DNA of 64,000 bases, from the NCBI RefSeq assembly GCF_000494755.1, contig NC_022657.1:2952001-3016000 (forward strand), given 5' to 3'. The notes beneath the pieces are model-generated. The model worked only from the letters and a program-made list of their open reading frames with translations, was not told where the DNA came from and did no database searches. Source of the stretch: Amorphoplanes friuliensis DSM 7358. Its GTDB lineage: Bacteria > Actinomycetota > Actinomycetes > Mycobacteriales > Micromonosporaceae. This document shows, piece by piece, positions 44,676 through 52,949 of the stretch (position 1 is its first letter; every line of letters begins with the position of its first letter). The translations under genes were made by a program, and so were the position numbers.

Positions 44676-45641
44676 TTGACGAGCAAGTCCAAGATCCTGG
44701 TAACTGGAAGTAGCATCCGTTCGGATCTGCTCGAACCACTGAGGACGGCAGGGCACATCGTCAGAGTGCCGGACGGGACCTTGACAGAGGCTGAGCTGAT
44801 TCGTGAGTTGGCGGACACCGAGGTTTACCTCTATGGAGGCGACGAGGAGGCGACAGCCCCGGTGATCGAGTCCTCGGTCGCGCTCCGCCTCATCGCTTTC
44901 TACGGCGTCGGCTACGAGAGCTTCATGGATGTCGAGGCCGTCCGTCGACACGGCGTCCGGGTGACCAACACGCCCGGGACGCTCAACAACTCGGTGGCCG
45001 AGTTCACCATCGGTCAGCTACTGAACTGCCGCAGACACCTAACGGAGTACGCCCTGAAGTACCTGAACGGCAGCTCCGGCGACGAGGCGAAGCAGAGTGA
45101 CCTCGGTGCTCATACGGTCGGCATCATAGGGATGGGTGGTATCGGGACACGGCTCGCCGAGATCCTCACCAAAGGATTTGACGCGAACGTCGCCTACTTC
45201 TCCCGGACCCGCAAGCCGGCTCTGGAGGAACAATTGGGAATCCGATACACCTCCTTGAACGAGCTGTTCGAGGTGTCCGAGTCGCTTCTCGTCATGATCC
45301 CCGGCAACAGCGAGACGCGTCACCTGGTCGGCGAGGAGCAACTTGGGCGCCTTCGGCACGGGAGTGTCCTGGTGAATACTGCCCGACCGGAGATCGTGGA
45401 GCCGGGCAGCCTCGACGCGAACCTACGGTCCGGCCGAATCTCCGCTGCGGCGATCGACGGCTACTACAGCGAGAAGACGGAGGAGACGGAGAGCCTGAAG
45501 CAGCTGCAGCCACATCCGCTGTTGATCACCGGCCACGTCGCGTCCCTGACGCACGACGCACGGGACGCCATGACCCGGCGCGCAGTCGGATCCATCCTCA
45601 ACTTTTTGGACACCGGTGCCGATGAATGCATTGTGGTCTAG
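44676..45641 (+). CDS. D-isomer-specific 2-hydroxyacid dehydrogenase
   Basis: 321 aa. NAD domain turn VGIIGMGGIGTRLAEIL, catalytic Arg in NTARPEIVEP (family NTARGE[IL]V), Glu region AAIDGYYSEK and catalytic His in ITGHVASLTHDA. The N-terminal substrate domain reads FYGVGYESFMDVEA and VTNTPGTLNNSVAEFTIG. It reduces a 2-keto acid or oxidises a D-2-hydroxy acid. TTG 44676 after GAGGGGAAG. Within the island it could supply or process a hydroxy or keto acid also handled by the next gene, an amine-oxidising flavoenzyme. Confidence 0.87.
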   Translation: MTSKSKILVTGSSIRSDLLEPLRTAGHIVRVPDGTLTEAELIRELADTEVYLYGGDEEATAPVIESSVALRLIAFYGVGYESFMDVEAVRRHGVRVTNTPGTLNNSVAEFTIGQLLNCRRHLTEYALKYLNGSSGDEAKQSDLGAHTVGIIGMGGIGTRLAEILTKGFDANVAYFSRTRKPALEEQLGIRYTSLNELFEVSESLLVMIPGNSETRHLVGEEQLGRLRHGSVLVNTARPEIVEPGSLDANLRSGRISAAAIDGYYSEKTEETESLKQLQPHPLLITGHVASLTHDARDAMTRRAVGSILNFLDTGADECIVV

Positions 45642-45689
45642 GCTCGTCTAGCGTTTCGAGCGAGCAGGCCAGGAGGGATTGGCGGCTTT

Positions 45690-46838
45690 GTGAAGGTAGC
45701 TGTCATAGGCGGAGGAATAGTCGGCGCGGCGATCTCGGCGGAACTTTCCCGTCTGGGCGCGACTGTGACGATCTTCGAGGCGGAGGCGCAGTTCGGCACG
45801 GGTGCGACCGCCGCCGCCATCGGGGGCATCTCGCCGCTGAGTGACGACTTCATTCGCGCCCAGCTAGCGCCGATGTGCGGGGACATCTTCGATGCCTTCT
45901 GGCGGCTCGTGCAACGGTGTGCCGAGGCGGGGCAAGCCTTTCCGATCGTCGAAGAGGGTCTGATGTATGTGGCTCTCACGCCCGACGACGAGGCGCGACT
46001 GACCGGGCCCTACAGGGAGAGCCTGGGAGACAGGTTCGCCGTTCGGTGGCTGCCCAAGGGCGAGGCCCTGGCCCTCGAGCCGACCCTCACTCCCGCGTTG
46101 ATGGGCGCACTCCTAATCCCTGAGGAGCCGGCTCTCGACCCCTCATCCCTGCTGCGTTCAGTGCTGCACCTGCTCAGCGAGTCTGGCAAGGTGTCGGTGC
46201 GGCTCGGAACGCGTGTGTCCGAGCTGGTTGACAACATGATGACTGCCGTGGGCCGCGATGGCGAGGTGACGGTCGAGGAGTTCGACCGGATTGTCATCGC
46301 CACCGGCAACGACGCCGCCCTGTTACCGTCCCCGCTGAGGACGAGCATGGTGCCGGTGAAAGGTCAGGCGCTGAGGCTCGCGGATCCGGGAAGCTCTCAT
46401 CCGCTGTTCGCCCACCACGTCTATGCCCACCTGCCGGCGTCAGGTTCGGATCTCAATACGAGCGCGTATCTGGTGCCGCGGACCGACGGGTCCGTTGTTG
46501 CCGGAGTCACCTACGAAGAACAGTTCCCCCATGATTTCGTCACGGTGGAGGGACTCCATGAAATCACAGGTGGAATCCGCCGCCTGGTGCCCTCCGCTCG
46601 GCACTGGGCGATGACGGCAGCCTGGGCGGGGAGGCGGCCGGCAACCGTGGACGGCGGTCCGATAGTCGGCGTTCTGCCGGGGGCGGAGGCCGTCATTTAC
46701 GCCATGGGGCATTTCGGGCTGGGTGTGACGCTCGCCCCCCTGACTGCAGAACTAGTCGCTGAAATCCTCGGTCTGTCCGACCGAGGGCTGATGGCAGGTG
46801 GGGGATACGACCCGCTGTCCCCGGAGCGCTTTCATTGA
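45690..46838 (+). CDS. FAD-dependent oxidoreductase of the DAO family (glycine oxidase / D-amino acid dehydrogenase-like)
   Basis: 382 aa. Dinucleotide-binding VAVIGGGIVGAAISAEL at the N-terminus with acidic IFEAEA, central DAO fold (PVKGQALRLADPG), and C-terminal FAD segment VIYAMGHFGLGVTLAP. DAO enzymes oxidise amines of amino acids to imines or keto acids. Start GTG 45690 with AGGAGG about 12 bases upstream. It follows the 2-hydroxyacid dehydrogenase by 48 bases and precedes the NACHT gene by 41. Confidence 0.87.
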   Translation: MKVAVIGGGIVGAAISAELSRLGATVTIFEAEAQFGTGATAAAIGGISPLSDDFIRAQLAPMCGDIFDAFWRLVQRCAEAGQAFPIVEEGLMYVALTPDDEARLTGPYRESLGDRFAVRWLPKGEALALEPTLTPALMGALLIPEEPALDPSSLLRSVLHLLSESGKVSVRLGTRVSELVDNMMTAVGRDGEVTVEEFDRIVIATGNDAALLPSPLRTSMVPVKGQALRLADPGSSHPLFAHHVYAHLPASGSDLNTSAYLVPRTDGSVVAGVTYEEQFPHDFVTVEGLHEITGGIRRLVPSARHWAMTAAWAGRRPATVDGGPIVGVLPGAEAVIYAMGHFGLGVTLAPLTAELVAEILGLSDRGLMAGGGYDPLSPERFH

Positions 46839-46879
46839 CTAGCCCACCAAGAAAGCGGAAGCGAACTCGTGATTGAGTC

Positions 46880-49800
46880 ATGAAAATATTTTTGTCGGGT
46901 GTCTCGAGCGAGTTCCGGGAATGTCGAACCTCGCTGGCGAGCGACCTGCGGGCCATGGGTGCCGAGGTCATGCTGCAGGAGGATTTGCAGCAGGGCGGCA
47001 GGTCGCTGCTCGAAAAATTGCAGTCCTACATCGAGTTTTGCGACCGGGTCATCTATCTTCTGGGGGATACCTATGGGTATGAGGCACCCATTTCCGGGGG
47101 TGGTCCGGCGCCGCGTTCATACACCCAGTGGGAGTACTTCTTCGCAATGGGGGAGAAGCTCGACGGTCGGAGAGCCCCCGCCAAAGAGATATACTTGTAC
47201 GTCGCTGATGCGAAGTTTCACCCGCAGAGCCGCTTGATCCAGAGCGAGGAGCACGAACGTCGGCAGAAGGCGTTCGCCGACATGGTGCTGAGCTCCGGAT
47301 ATGACCGGGGTCGGTTCTCGTCGCTCGATGCTCTTTGTCGCCTGGCCCTGCGGGATGGGTTCCATCTGCCCACGCTCCCGCAGACGTCTCCGGACGTTTC
47401 CAGCGTGCACGAGTATCTGCGTTCGCTGCGTAGTCGTCTGGACCAGATCGACATCGGCTCCCCGGTTCAACGCGTCAACTCTGTCGCGACCCCGTTGCGG
47501 CATCTGAACATTATCGAGGCCGTCTGTACGAGGCCACGCGTTCGTCGCATCCTGAAGCTCGCTGATTCTCCCGATGGGATCGAGGTCTCCGAGACACAGC
47601 GAGAGGCCTTCGCGGGCATCGGTGACGCCGGCCGGCGCCAGGTTATTCTCGGTCACCCCGGTTCCGGTAAGACCACCCTGGCGAGGTGGCTCGTGATCCG
47701 GTACGCGCAGGACTTCCTGGAGGGACGATCGTTCTCGGTGCCGATCTACCTCCCGCTCAGGGAAGTGGCTCTTTCCTCCATCGGCAGTCTCGACGATCTC
47801 ATCGAAACCGCCACGAAACTTCAGCCGACGCTTCCGGCCGAGGCCGAAGTGCGTCGATTCCTACGCGAGAACCGCAATCGGCTCTCCCTGATCATCGACG
47901 GCCTCGACGAACTGCCCGCAATCTCGGCGGCCGGCGAGGCCAGGGCGGAATCCATCAGCCGACTGTACGGCATATTAGACGAGTTTATCGACTCGAGCGA
48001 GGGACATCAGGTAGTAATCACCAGTCGTATCCAGGACTACCTTCACAACCCTGAGTTCCAGTACTCCGGAGCAGTCTGCCTGCTGGTCGATGAGATGTCC
48101 ATCGATCAGATCAAGGAGTCTATCCTGAATTGGCACCGCATGGCGGGACGGCTCGCCTCGGGCGACCCCGACAACGCTGATTGGCTAGACCGGGCTTCCC
48201 GGGTGTTCAGTCTGGTGCAGGGCAACACCGACCTCGCTTCTTTTGTCGCGAATCCTCTCTGCCTCAATCTGTTGCAGATGGTCTACGACGATTCAGAACT
48301 GCCTTATCTTTCCATCTCGCGGATCTGCGAGATGGCGGTCCGGACCCTGCTGCGCCTGCGGGTGGAGCCGAAGGCTCCGGCTCGGGACATGCCGACCGAC
48401 ATCTCCCATGAGCAGTATCTCGAGCTACTGTTGAGCGTGTTATCGGACATCGCGGTGGCGGCGACGGACTCGATTGCCGGGGGCGGCGACGGGACGGTGC
48501 CGCTCGATGAGGTCCAAGCACGGGTCAGCGCGTGCCTGGGGGCTACGACCGCCAAGGGCTTTCTGGCACGTGGCGCGTTGATCCACCCGATTATGCTTGA
48601 TCTGGTGCGCGGGCACGGCGTCCTGATCAGCATGAACGCGCAGTGTTTCATGTTCGCGCACGCGCTTTTCCGGGACACGCTGGTCGGTCGCGCTCTCACC
48701 CAGCGAGGCCAGACCGAGTATCGCGACCGAGCGTCATCCCTGCCATGGAGCAAAGCGTTCCGGCATGTGGCCGGACTGGCGCTGGCCGACAGGGGCCCGT
48801 CGCTCGCGGCCGTCGATCTGGCAAACGCCTTGTTCCAGGACTACACCAGGTCCCGGGATACGGTGATGCTGGCCTCGGCCGCTGAGATTGTCGGCGAACT
48901 GAACATCTCGAGCGACGTGCTCTCCGGGGCCCTCTTCGGTCCGTTCCTCGCGCAGATCCGTGTGAGCCTGCTCGAAGCCGCGACGGATCGAACGGCTCCG
49001 GCTGAGAGGAGGCTTCTCCTGGGGATGCTCCTCGGCCGGGTTGGCGATCCGCGACTGGCCGGGACTCTTAGGGCGAACAACGGGCAGGCGGACGGCAAGT
49101 TCGTCCGGCTTCCCGCCGCGAAGGTGACTCTCGGGGCGGCAATGGAACCCGCGATCACGAATCCGAAGTATGTTTCGGTGTTTCCCCGCCTCGTCGAGAA
49201 CCTCGCTTTCGAGGAGTTCTCGATATCACGCTTTCTCGTGACCAACGCGGAGTATGCTGATTTCGTCAGCGATGGCGGCTATACAACCGATGTCTACTGG
49301 TCGGACAATGGCGGTGTGCAATGGCTTCATGCTGACGGTGCAACCCTGGACCGCCTGCGTGAGTTGATGAGAACGACGTCGATGACGCATTTCTACACCG
49401 ATCTTAATAATGGCAGGGTATCCGAGGCGGAGATTTCGGACGCGATCGACGCGATGCTCCTCAGAAAGCTCCCCCTGTATTGGTTCAACCATCGATTGAA
49501 CGGCCCTAACCAGCCGGTCGTGGGGGTGAATTGGTGGGAGGCCAAAGCGTATGCCAGATGGTATTCACTGCGTCGCGCCGGTCACGATGCGAGCAGTCCG
49601 GTGGTGGTCGACCTGCCCACCGAGTACGAATGGGAGCGGGCGGCGCGGCTCGGCCCGCGGAACGATACGGACACCATCTGGGCCGCAGGCAGCGCGACCG
49701 AGAACGCGCATTGGAACGCGCTGCACAGACTACCGCCCGGCTCGGCTCCGGTCGGTCTGTACCCGTGGGGTTCGCCGGCCATGGAAGGTCCGCACGACCT

Positions 49801-50026
49801 CATCGGAAACGTCTGGGAGTGGACGACCTCGACCAATCGACCGTATGCGGTTGCCTACATCCATCAAGCAGATGACGGCTACGGCCTAGCCGATCGCATT
49901 GTGCGAGGCGGATCGTGGTTGTCCTCGGAGTCGCTGTCGTCGACGATCTCGTTCCGATCGTTCGATCCGCCCTGCAATGCCTACGATGACCTAGGATTCC
50001 GTATCGCCGCGACGCGAAGGTCCTGA
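46880..50026 (+). CDS. DUF4062-NACHT-FGE-fold multidomain protein
   Basis: 1048 aa. Residues 1-~165: DUF4062-like domain (MKIFLSGVSSEFRECR, FCDRVIYLLGDTYGYE, SYTQWEYFFAM), a TIR-related Rossmann fold. About 250-400: NACHT-type STAND NTPase with Walker A GHPGSGKTT (258-266), Walker B LSLIIDGLDELP (335-346) and VVITSR; helical NACHT-associated region to ~720. About 739-1046: formylglycine-generating-enzyme/C-type-lectin-like fold (VGVNWWEAKAYARW, LPTEYEWERAAR, GNVWEWT, RGGSW). The two active-site cysteines of true FGE (RGGSyLC...C) are serines (RGGSWLSSESLS), so the fold is probably a sensor. The architecture suggests a signal-recognising conflict protein. Its AT-rich start, ATG 46880, lacks a strong ribosome site. 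Confidence 0.82.
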   Translation: MKIFLSGVSSEFRECRTSLASDLRAMGAEVMLQEDLQQGGRSLLEKLQSYIEFCDRVIYLLGDTYGYEAPISGGGPAPRSYTQWEYFFAMGEKLDGRRAPAKEIYLYVADAKFHPQSRLIQSEEHERRQKAFADMVLSSGYDRGRFSSLDALCRLALRDGFHLPTLPQTSPDVSSVHEYLRSLRSRLDQIDIGSPVQRVNSVATPLRHLNIIEAVCTRPRVRRILKLADSPDGIEVSETQREAFAGIGDAGRRQVILGHPGSGKTTLARWLVIRYAQDFLEGRSFSVPIYLPLREVALSSIGSLDDLIETATKLQPTLPAEAEVRRFLRENRNRLSLIIDGLDELPAISAAGEARAESISRLYGILDEFIDSSEGHQVVITSRIQDYLHNPEFQYSGAVCLLVDEMSIDQIKESILNWHRMAGRLASGDPDNADWLDRASRVFSLVQGNTDLASFVANPLCLNLLQMVYDDSELPYLSISRICEMAVRTLLRLRVEPKAPARDMPTDISHEQYLELLLSVLSDIAVAATDSIAGGGDGTVPLDEVQARVSACLGATTAKGFLARGALIHPIMLDLVRGHGVLISMNAQCFMFAHALFRDTLVGRALTQRGQTEYRDRASSLPWSKAFRHVAGLALADRGPSLAAVDLANALFQDYTRSRDTVMLASAAEIVGELNISSDVLSGALFGPFLAQIRVSLLEAATDRTAPAERRLLLGMLLGRVGDPRLAGTLRANNGQADGKFVRLPAAKVTLGAAMEPAITNPKYVSVFPRLVENLAFEEFSISRFLVTNAEYADFVSDGGYTTDVYWSDNGGVQWLHADGATLDRLRELMRTTSMTHFYTDLNNGRVSEAEISDAIDAMLLRKLPLYWFNHRLNGPNQPVVGVNWWEAKAYARWYSLRRAGHDASSPVVVDLPTEYEWERAARLGPRNDTDTIWAAGSATENAHWNALHRLPPGSAPVGLYPWGSPAMEGPHDLIGNVWEWTTSTNRPYAVAYIHQADDGYGLADRIVRGGSWLSSESLSSTISFRSFDPPCNAYDDLGFRIAATRRS

Positions 50027-50035
50027 GGGCGATTG

Positions 50036-50905
50036 ATGTCCAGAGTCGGTAATTCATATCCGGCCCAGGAAGGAAACCCGAACCCGGGAACCTTTACCAA
50101 GAGTTACCACCTGGAAATGATCTCGGACGTCGAACGCGTGAATCGTATCGTTCAGGCGGTGCGCGCGGTTGGTGACCCGGAGAAGTCGTTCCTCGAGATC
50201 GGCTGCGGGACCGGCATATTTTCGATCGAGGCGGCGCGACACTTCGGTCGGGTCGTGGCGGTCGACAAGGATCCGGCGATCCTGGAGGTGGCGAAACGTG
50301 CTGCCGTCCGGGCCGGAGTGGCTGAGCGCATCCGTTTCCTTGATGCGGACGTCTTCACTCTGTCGGCGTCGGATCTGGGCGGCCGGTTCGATGTCGCGCT
50401 TGCTGAGATGATGTCCATATGGACCATCGAGGAGCCACAGGTACTCGCTGCCAGCTACGCCAGGAAATACCTTCTAAGAGCGGGCGCCATACTGATCCCG
50501 GACAGCGTCACCAACATTGCCGAATGCGGTAACTATGACTTCGAGGTCGGTGACGTCGAACTCCGAACCCCGGTCGTGGAGTTCGTCTCGAGGTCCGCGT
50601 TCCGGCTAAACACCACATCGGTTGTCGCGCAATCGCTGGATCTGCAGACGGTCTACGAGCCGAAAAGTAAAGGCGTAATCGATTTCCGGGCTCTCTCGAA
50701 CGAGCGGGTCAACTGCCTCAGGCTGTCCAGCTTGATACATCTGTGGCGCGACATCAACTTTTACTCGACCGACACCCTGATGCCCACCACGATTGTTCCG
50801 GCGGTGAACGATCTGGTGGTCAAGCGTGGTCAGGTGTACCAGGTCGCTTTCCAATACAATCACGGGTCGCCGATCGCCGATGCAGTGTTTAGGCTGATGG
50901 AGTAG
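50036..50905 (+). CDS. PRMT-like SAM-dependent methyltransferase
   Basis: 289 aa. SAM motif FLEIGCGTGIFSIEAA, VVAVDKDP, and FDVALAEMMSIWTIEEPQV, which resembles the double-E loop of protein arginine methyltransferases. The C-terminal beta-barrel-like region (ILIPDSVTNIAECGNYDFEVG, VKRGQVYQVAFQYNHGSP) also fits the PRMT type. Bacterial PRMT-like enzymes modify proteins, peptides or small molecules; substrate unknown. ATG 50036, 9 bases after the NACHT gene stop, with GAGGGCG upstream (TTG 50033 possible). Last gene of the island operon. Confidence 0.75.
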   Translation: MSRVGNSYPAQEGNPNPGTFTKSYHLEMISDVERVNRIVQAVRAVGDPEKSFLEIGCGTGIFSIEAARHFGRVVAVDKDPAILEVAKRAAVRAGVAERIRFLDADVFTLSASDLGGRFDVALAEMMSIWTIEEPQVLAASYARKYLLRAGAILIPDSVTNIAECGNYDFEVGDVELRTPVVEFVSRSAFRLNTTSVVAQSLDLQTVYEPKSKGVIDFRALSNERVNCLRLSSLIHLWRDINFYSTDTLMPTTIVPAVNDLVVKRGQVYQVAFQYNHGSPIADAVFRLME

Positions 50906-50963
50906 ATCGAGACTAGTTCTCCGAGCATGCGATCGCTTCGGTCAGGCGTCGCGGTCGCACGAC

Positions 50964-51162
50964 TCACGGCGGCGCAGGTCGGCCTTCCGGTTTCTTCAGC
51001 AACTGCTCGTCCTCCTTTCGGGAGGCGGCCGCGCCGCGGAGGAAGCCCGGGTCGTCGCCCGGGCGATCGGCCGCGGCGGGCCGGACGCTCGCTCTTCGGG
51101 CAGGCGGCGACGAACCACGCGATCGCGCCGATCGGAGAGAAAGGCAGGATCAGCAGGAGGGC
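50964..51162 (-). pseudogene. frameshifted remnant of a PLDc_N-type membrane protein
   Basis: On the minus strand 51162-51055 reads LLLILPFSPIGAIAWFVAAC then PKSERPARRG, the second membrane helix of small PLDc_N (phospholipase D nuclease N-terminal) proteins. After a frameshift near 51050 it continues as GDDPGFLRGAAASRKEDEQL to a TGA at 50966-50964, the normal charged tail. The N-terminal helix is missing. It marks the right border of the island; what lies between 51163 and 51436 shows no gene. Confidence 0.55.
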
Positions 51163-51436
51163 TCAAATGCATCGACGAATGCCGAAGAAGCCTCTCTTTG
51201 TCTGGGCAGTATCCGGGCAGAGGCCCCACCATGAGGCAGCACGGCGCGGTGTAGGGCGGGCGACAGGCCTCGCCCGCGCATGCATGCGGGATGATCCAGT
51301 CTTGCCAGGTCGTATGGTACCGGATCGACGGCCATGCGGGCGTCTCGGGGTGACAGCGGCCCGGCACAAGCACGTCATCATCGATCAGCCAATCGACTGT
51401 TCACGGCCTGCGCACCGAGTCGCGAATGCCACAATT

Positions 51437-51673
51437 GTGACCGTGACGAACCGAGCGTTGTATTACTTCGCGGCGCAGATGCGCGACGGCATGTTCCGTG
51501 AGCGCTTCGCCGAGCTCGGCTTCGACGGCAACGCCGGCGACATCGTCTCGGTCATCACGGACGAGACGCCTGCCGCGACGCCGGTGACCGGCCGGATGCT
51601 CCTGGTCCGCGAGGACGAGACCGAGAAGTGCGGCTGGCGGATGTGGTGGGCGCAGTCAGCCGCACGCACCTGA
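51437..51673 (+). CDS. small hypothetical protein
   Basis: 78 aa from GTG 51437 (GTG 51443 also possible). The peptide is well composed with good third-position G/C (RALYYFAAQMRDGMFRERFAELGF, IVSVITDETPAATPV, LLVREDETEKCGWRMWWAQ). No strong ribosome site. The frame is open for ~500 bases upstream, but that stretch is not coding-like. It converges on the TetR gene. Could be an intact small gene or the end of a lost one. Confidence 0.45.
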   Translation: MTVTNRALYYFAAQMRDGMFRERFAELGFDGNAGDIVSVITDETPAATPVTGRMLLVREDETEKCGWRMWWAQSAART

Positions 51674-52264
51674 TCAGCACATGAATGCGCCCTGCACGGC
51701 TGCGGCGAGACCAGCCCGGCGGCGCTCGTGGTCGCCGGCCGCGTCAGCCGGAGTTGCGGTGTACGTCAGGCTGCTGGGGGACCAGGTCATGGCCATGGCG
51801 ATCACCATCGAGTGGATGTCGGCCGCGGACATGTCGGACCGGATCCGCCCGGCCTGCTGACCGGCGGCGATGACCTCGGTCTTGGCCGTTTCGTCGGCCT
51901 GCGGAAACAACGGCCCGGACGGTACGCGTTCCAGCCGCGCCCACGTGGCCAGCCGAACCAGTTGCGGGTGCTCCAGGTAGGCGTCGTAGAGGCGTACCGC
52001 GTAGTCGGGCAGGTCGGCGGTCAGGGGCGCCCGGTCCAGGATGTCGTTGACCTGGTCCTCGAGGACGGCGTCGAACAGGTTCTCCTTGCCCGCGTAGTAC
52101 GAGTAGATCTGCGCCTTGCTGACCTTGGCGTCGACGGAGATGCGGTCGACACGCGCACCGGCGACGCCGTACGCGGCGAACTCGATCGCGCCGGCGTCCA
52201 GCAGGCGCCGGCGGCTGGCTTGGGATCTGTCCACCCGTCCAAGCCGCCCCAGCTCCGCCGTCAC
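51674..52264 (-). CDS. TetR family transcriptional regulator
   Basis: 196 aa. HTH ARVDRISVDAKVSKAQIYSYYAGKENLFDAVL (about residues 35-65) and a TetR_C_35-like ligand domain (LYDAYLEHPQLVRLATWARLE, IHSMVIAMAMTW). The start GTG 52264 overlaps the stop of the upstream membrane-protein gene by 4 bp (GTGA), so it is translated from that transcript. A longer open frame exists only as a shadow in that gene. Confidence 0.85.
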   Translation of the reverse strand: MTAELGRLGRVDRSQASRRRLLDAGAIEFAAYGVAGARVDRISVDAKVSKAQIYSYYAGKENLFDAVLEDQVNDILDRAPLTADLPDYAVRLYDAYLEHPQLVRLATWARLERVPSGPLFPQADETAKTEVIAAGQQAGRIRSDMSAADIHSMVIAMAMTWSPSSLTYTATPADAAGDHERRRAGLAAAVQGAFMC

Positions 52265-52884
52265 ACGTCGGGGGTCGAGCTGAGTTCGCTGATCTGCAGG
52301 CCCCAGGGGTCGGCGCCGGTGGTGCGGTTCTCGTACGAGCCGTGACGCACGACGAAGGCGAACCAGTCGCCGCTGAGGGGTTCGAAGACCTCGCCCTCCT
52401 CCCAGTGCATCGCCGTGGGTGTCGTGCCGGGGCACCAGGCGAACCCGGACGCACGGGCCATGCCCGGGCCGCGCAGGTTGTACAGCGTGCAGCCCTTGAC
52501 GCTGTTCACGGAGTTGAACGAGTAGGGGCCGACGTCGGTGGTCGTGTGCACGGGCACCCGATCGGCGAGCCGTTCCAGACTCGTGCGGTAGTGCGCGAAG
52601 GTGGCTGTGCCGACAAGATCACCGGAGGCGGTCCAGCAGCTGGCGGTGAACACGGCCGGCACCAGGACGAGTGGCCACAGCCGCCACCGGGGTGCCGGAC
52701 CAGAGTCTCGGAGCCGCGCCGCCCCGGTCACCAGCCAGGCCGCTCCGACGATGGCCCAGACCCACAACGCCGCGACCAGGGTGCTGTAGTAGCCCCCGGG
52801 CACGCTGACGCCGTACAGGGTCAGGCCGGCGGGAACGAGCGCAGCCACCGCGACCGGCCACGGGGATCTCATGCGGAGCATCAT
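52261..52884 (-). CDS. membrane protein with extracytoplasmic C-terminal domain, hypothetical
   Basis: 207 aa. Three membrane helices (WPVAVAALVPAGLTLYGV, LVAALWVWAIVGAAWLV, LWPLVLVPAVFTASCWTA) are followed by a ~125-residue domain (ADRVPVHTTTDVGPYSFN, GCTLYNLRGPGM, SGDWFAFVVRHGSYENRTTG). No family recognised. Starts at 52884, 52881 or 52872 are all possible and none has a strong ribosome site. Cotranslated with the TetR gene. Confidence 0.65.
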   Translation of the reverse strand: MMLRMRSPWPVAVAALVPAGLTLYGVSVPGGYYSTLVAALWVWAIVGAAWLVTGAARLRDSGPAPRWRLWPLVLVPAVFTASCWTASGDLVGTATFAHYRTSLERLADRVPVHTTTDVGPYSFNSVNSVKGCTLYNLRGPGMARASGFAWCPGTTPTAMHWEEGEVFEPLSGDWFAFVVRHGSYENRTTGADPWGLQISELSSTPDV

Positions 52885-52949
52885 GCCAAGGCCCCGCACC
52901 CGGGCGGCTTTCACCTAGGATCGGGCGACCGCGGCCGGGAGGAGCTCTG

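Noticed and set aside
50927..51436. Long 5' extension of the small plus-strand ORF ending at 51673
   Set aside because: The Arg/Pro-rich translation is antisense to the PLDc_N remnant and unlike the well-composed last 78 residues.
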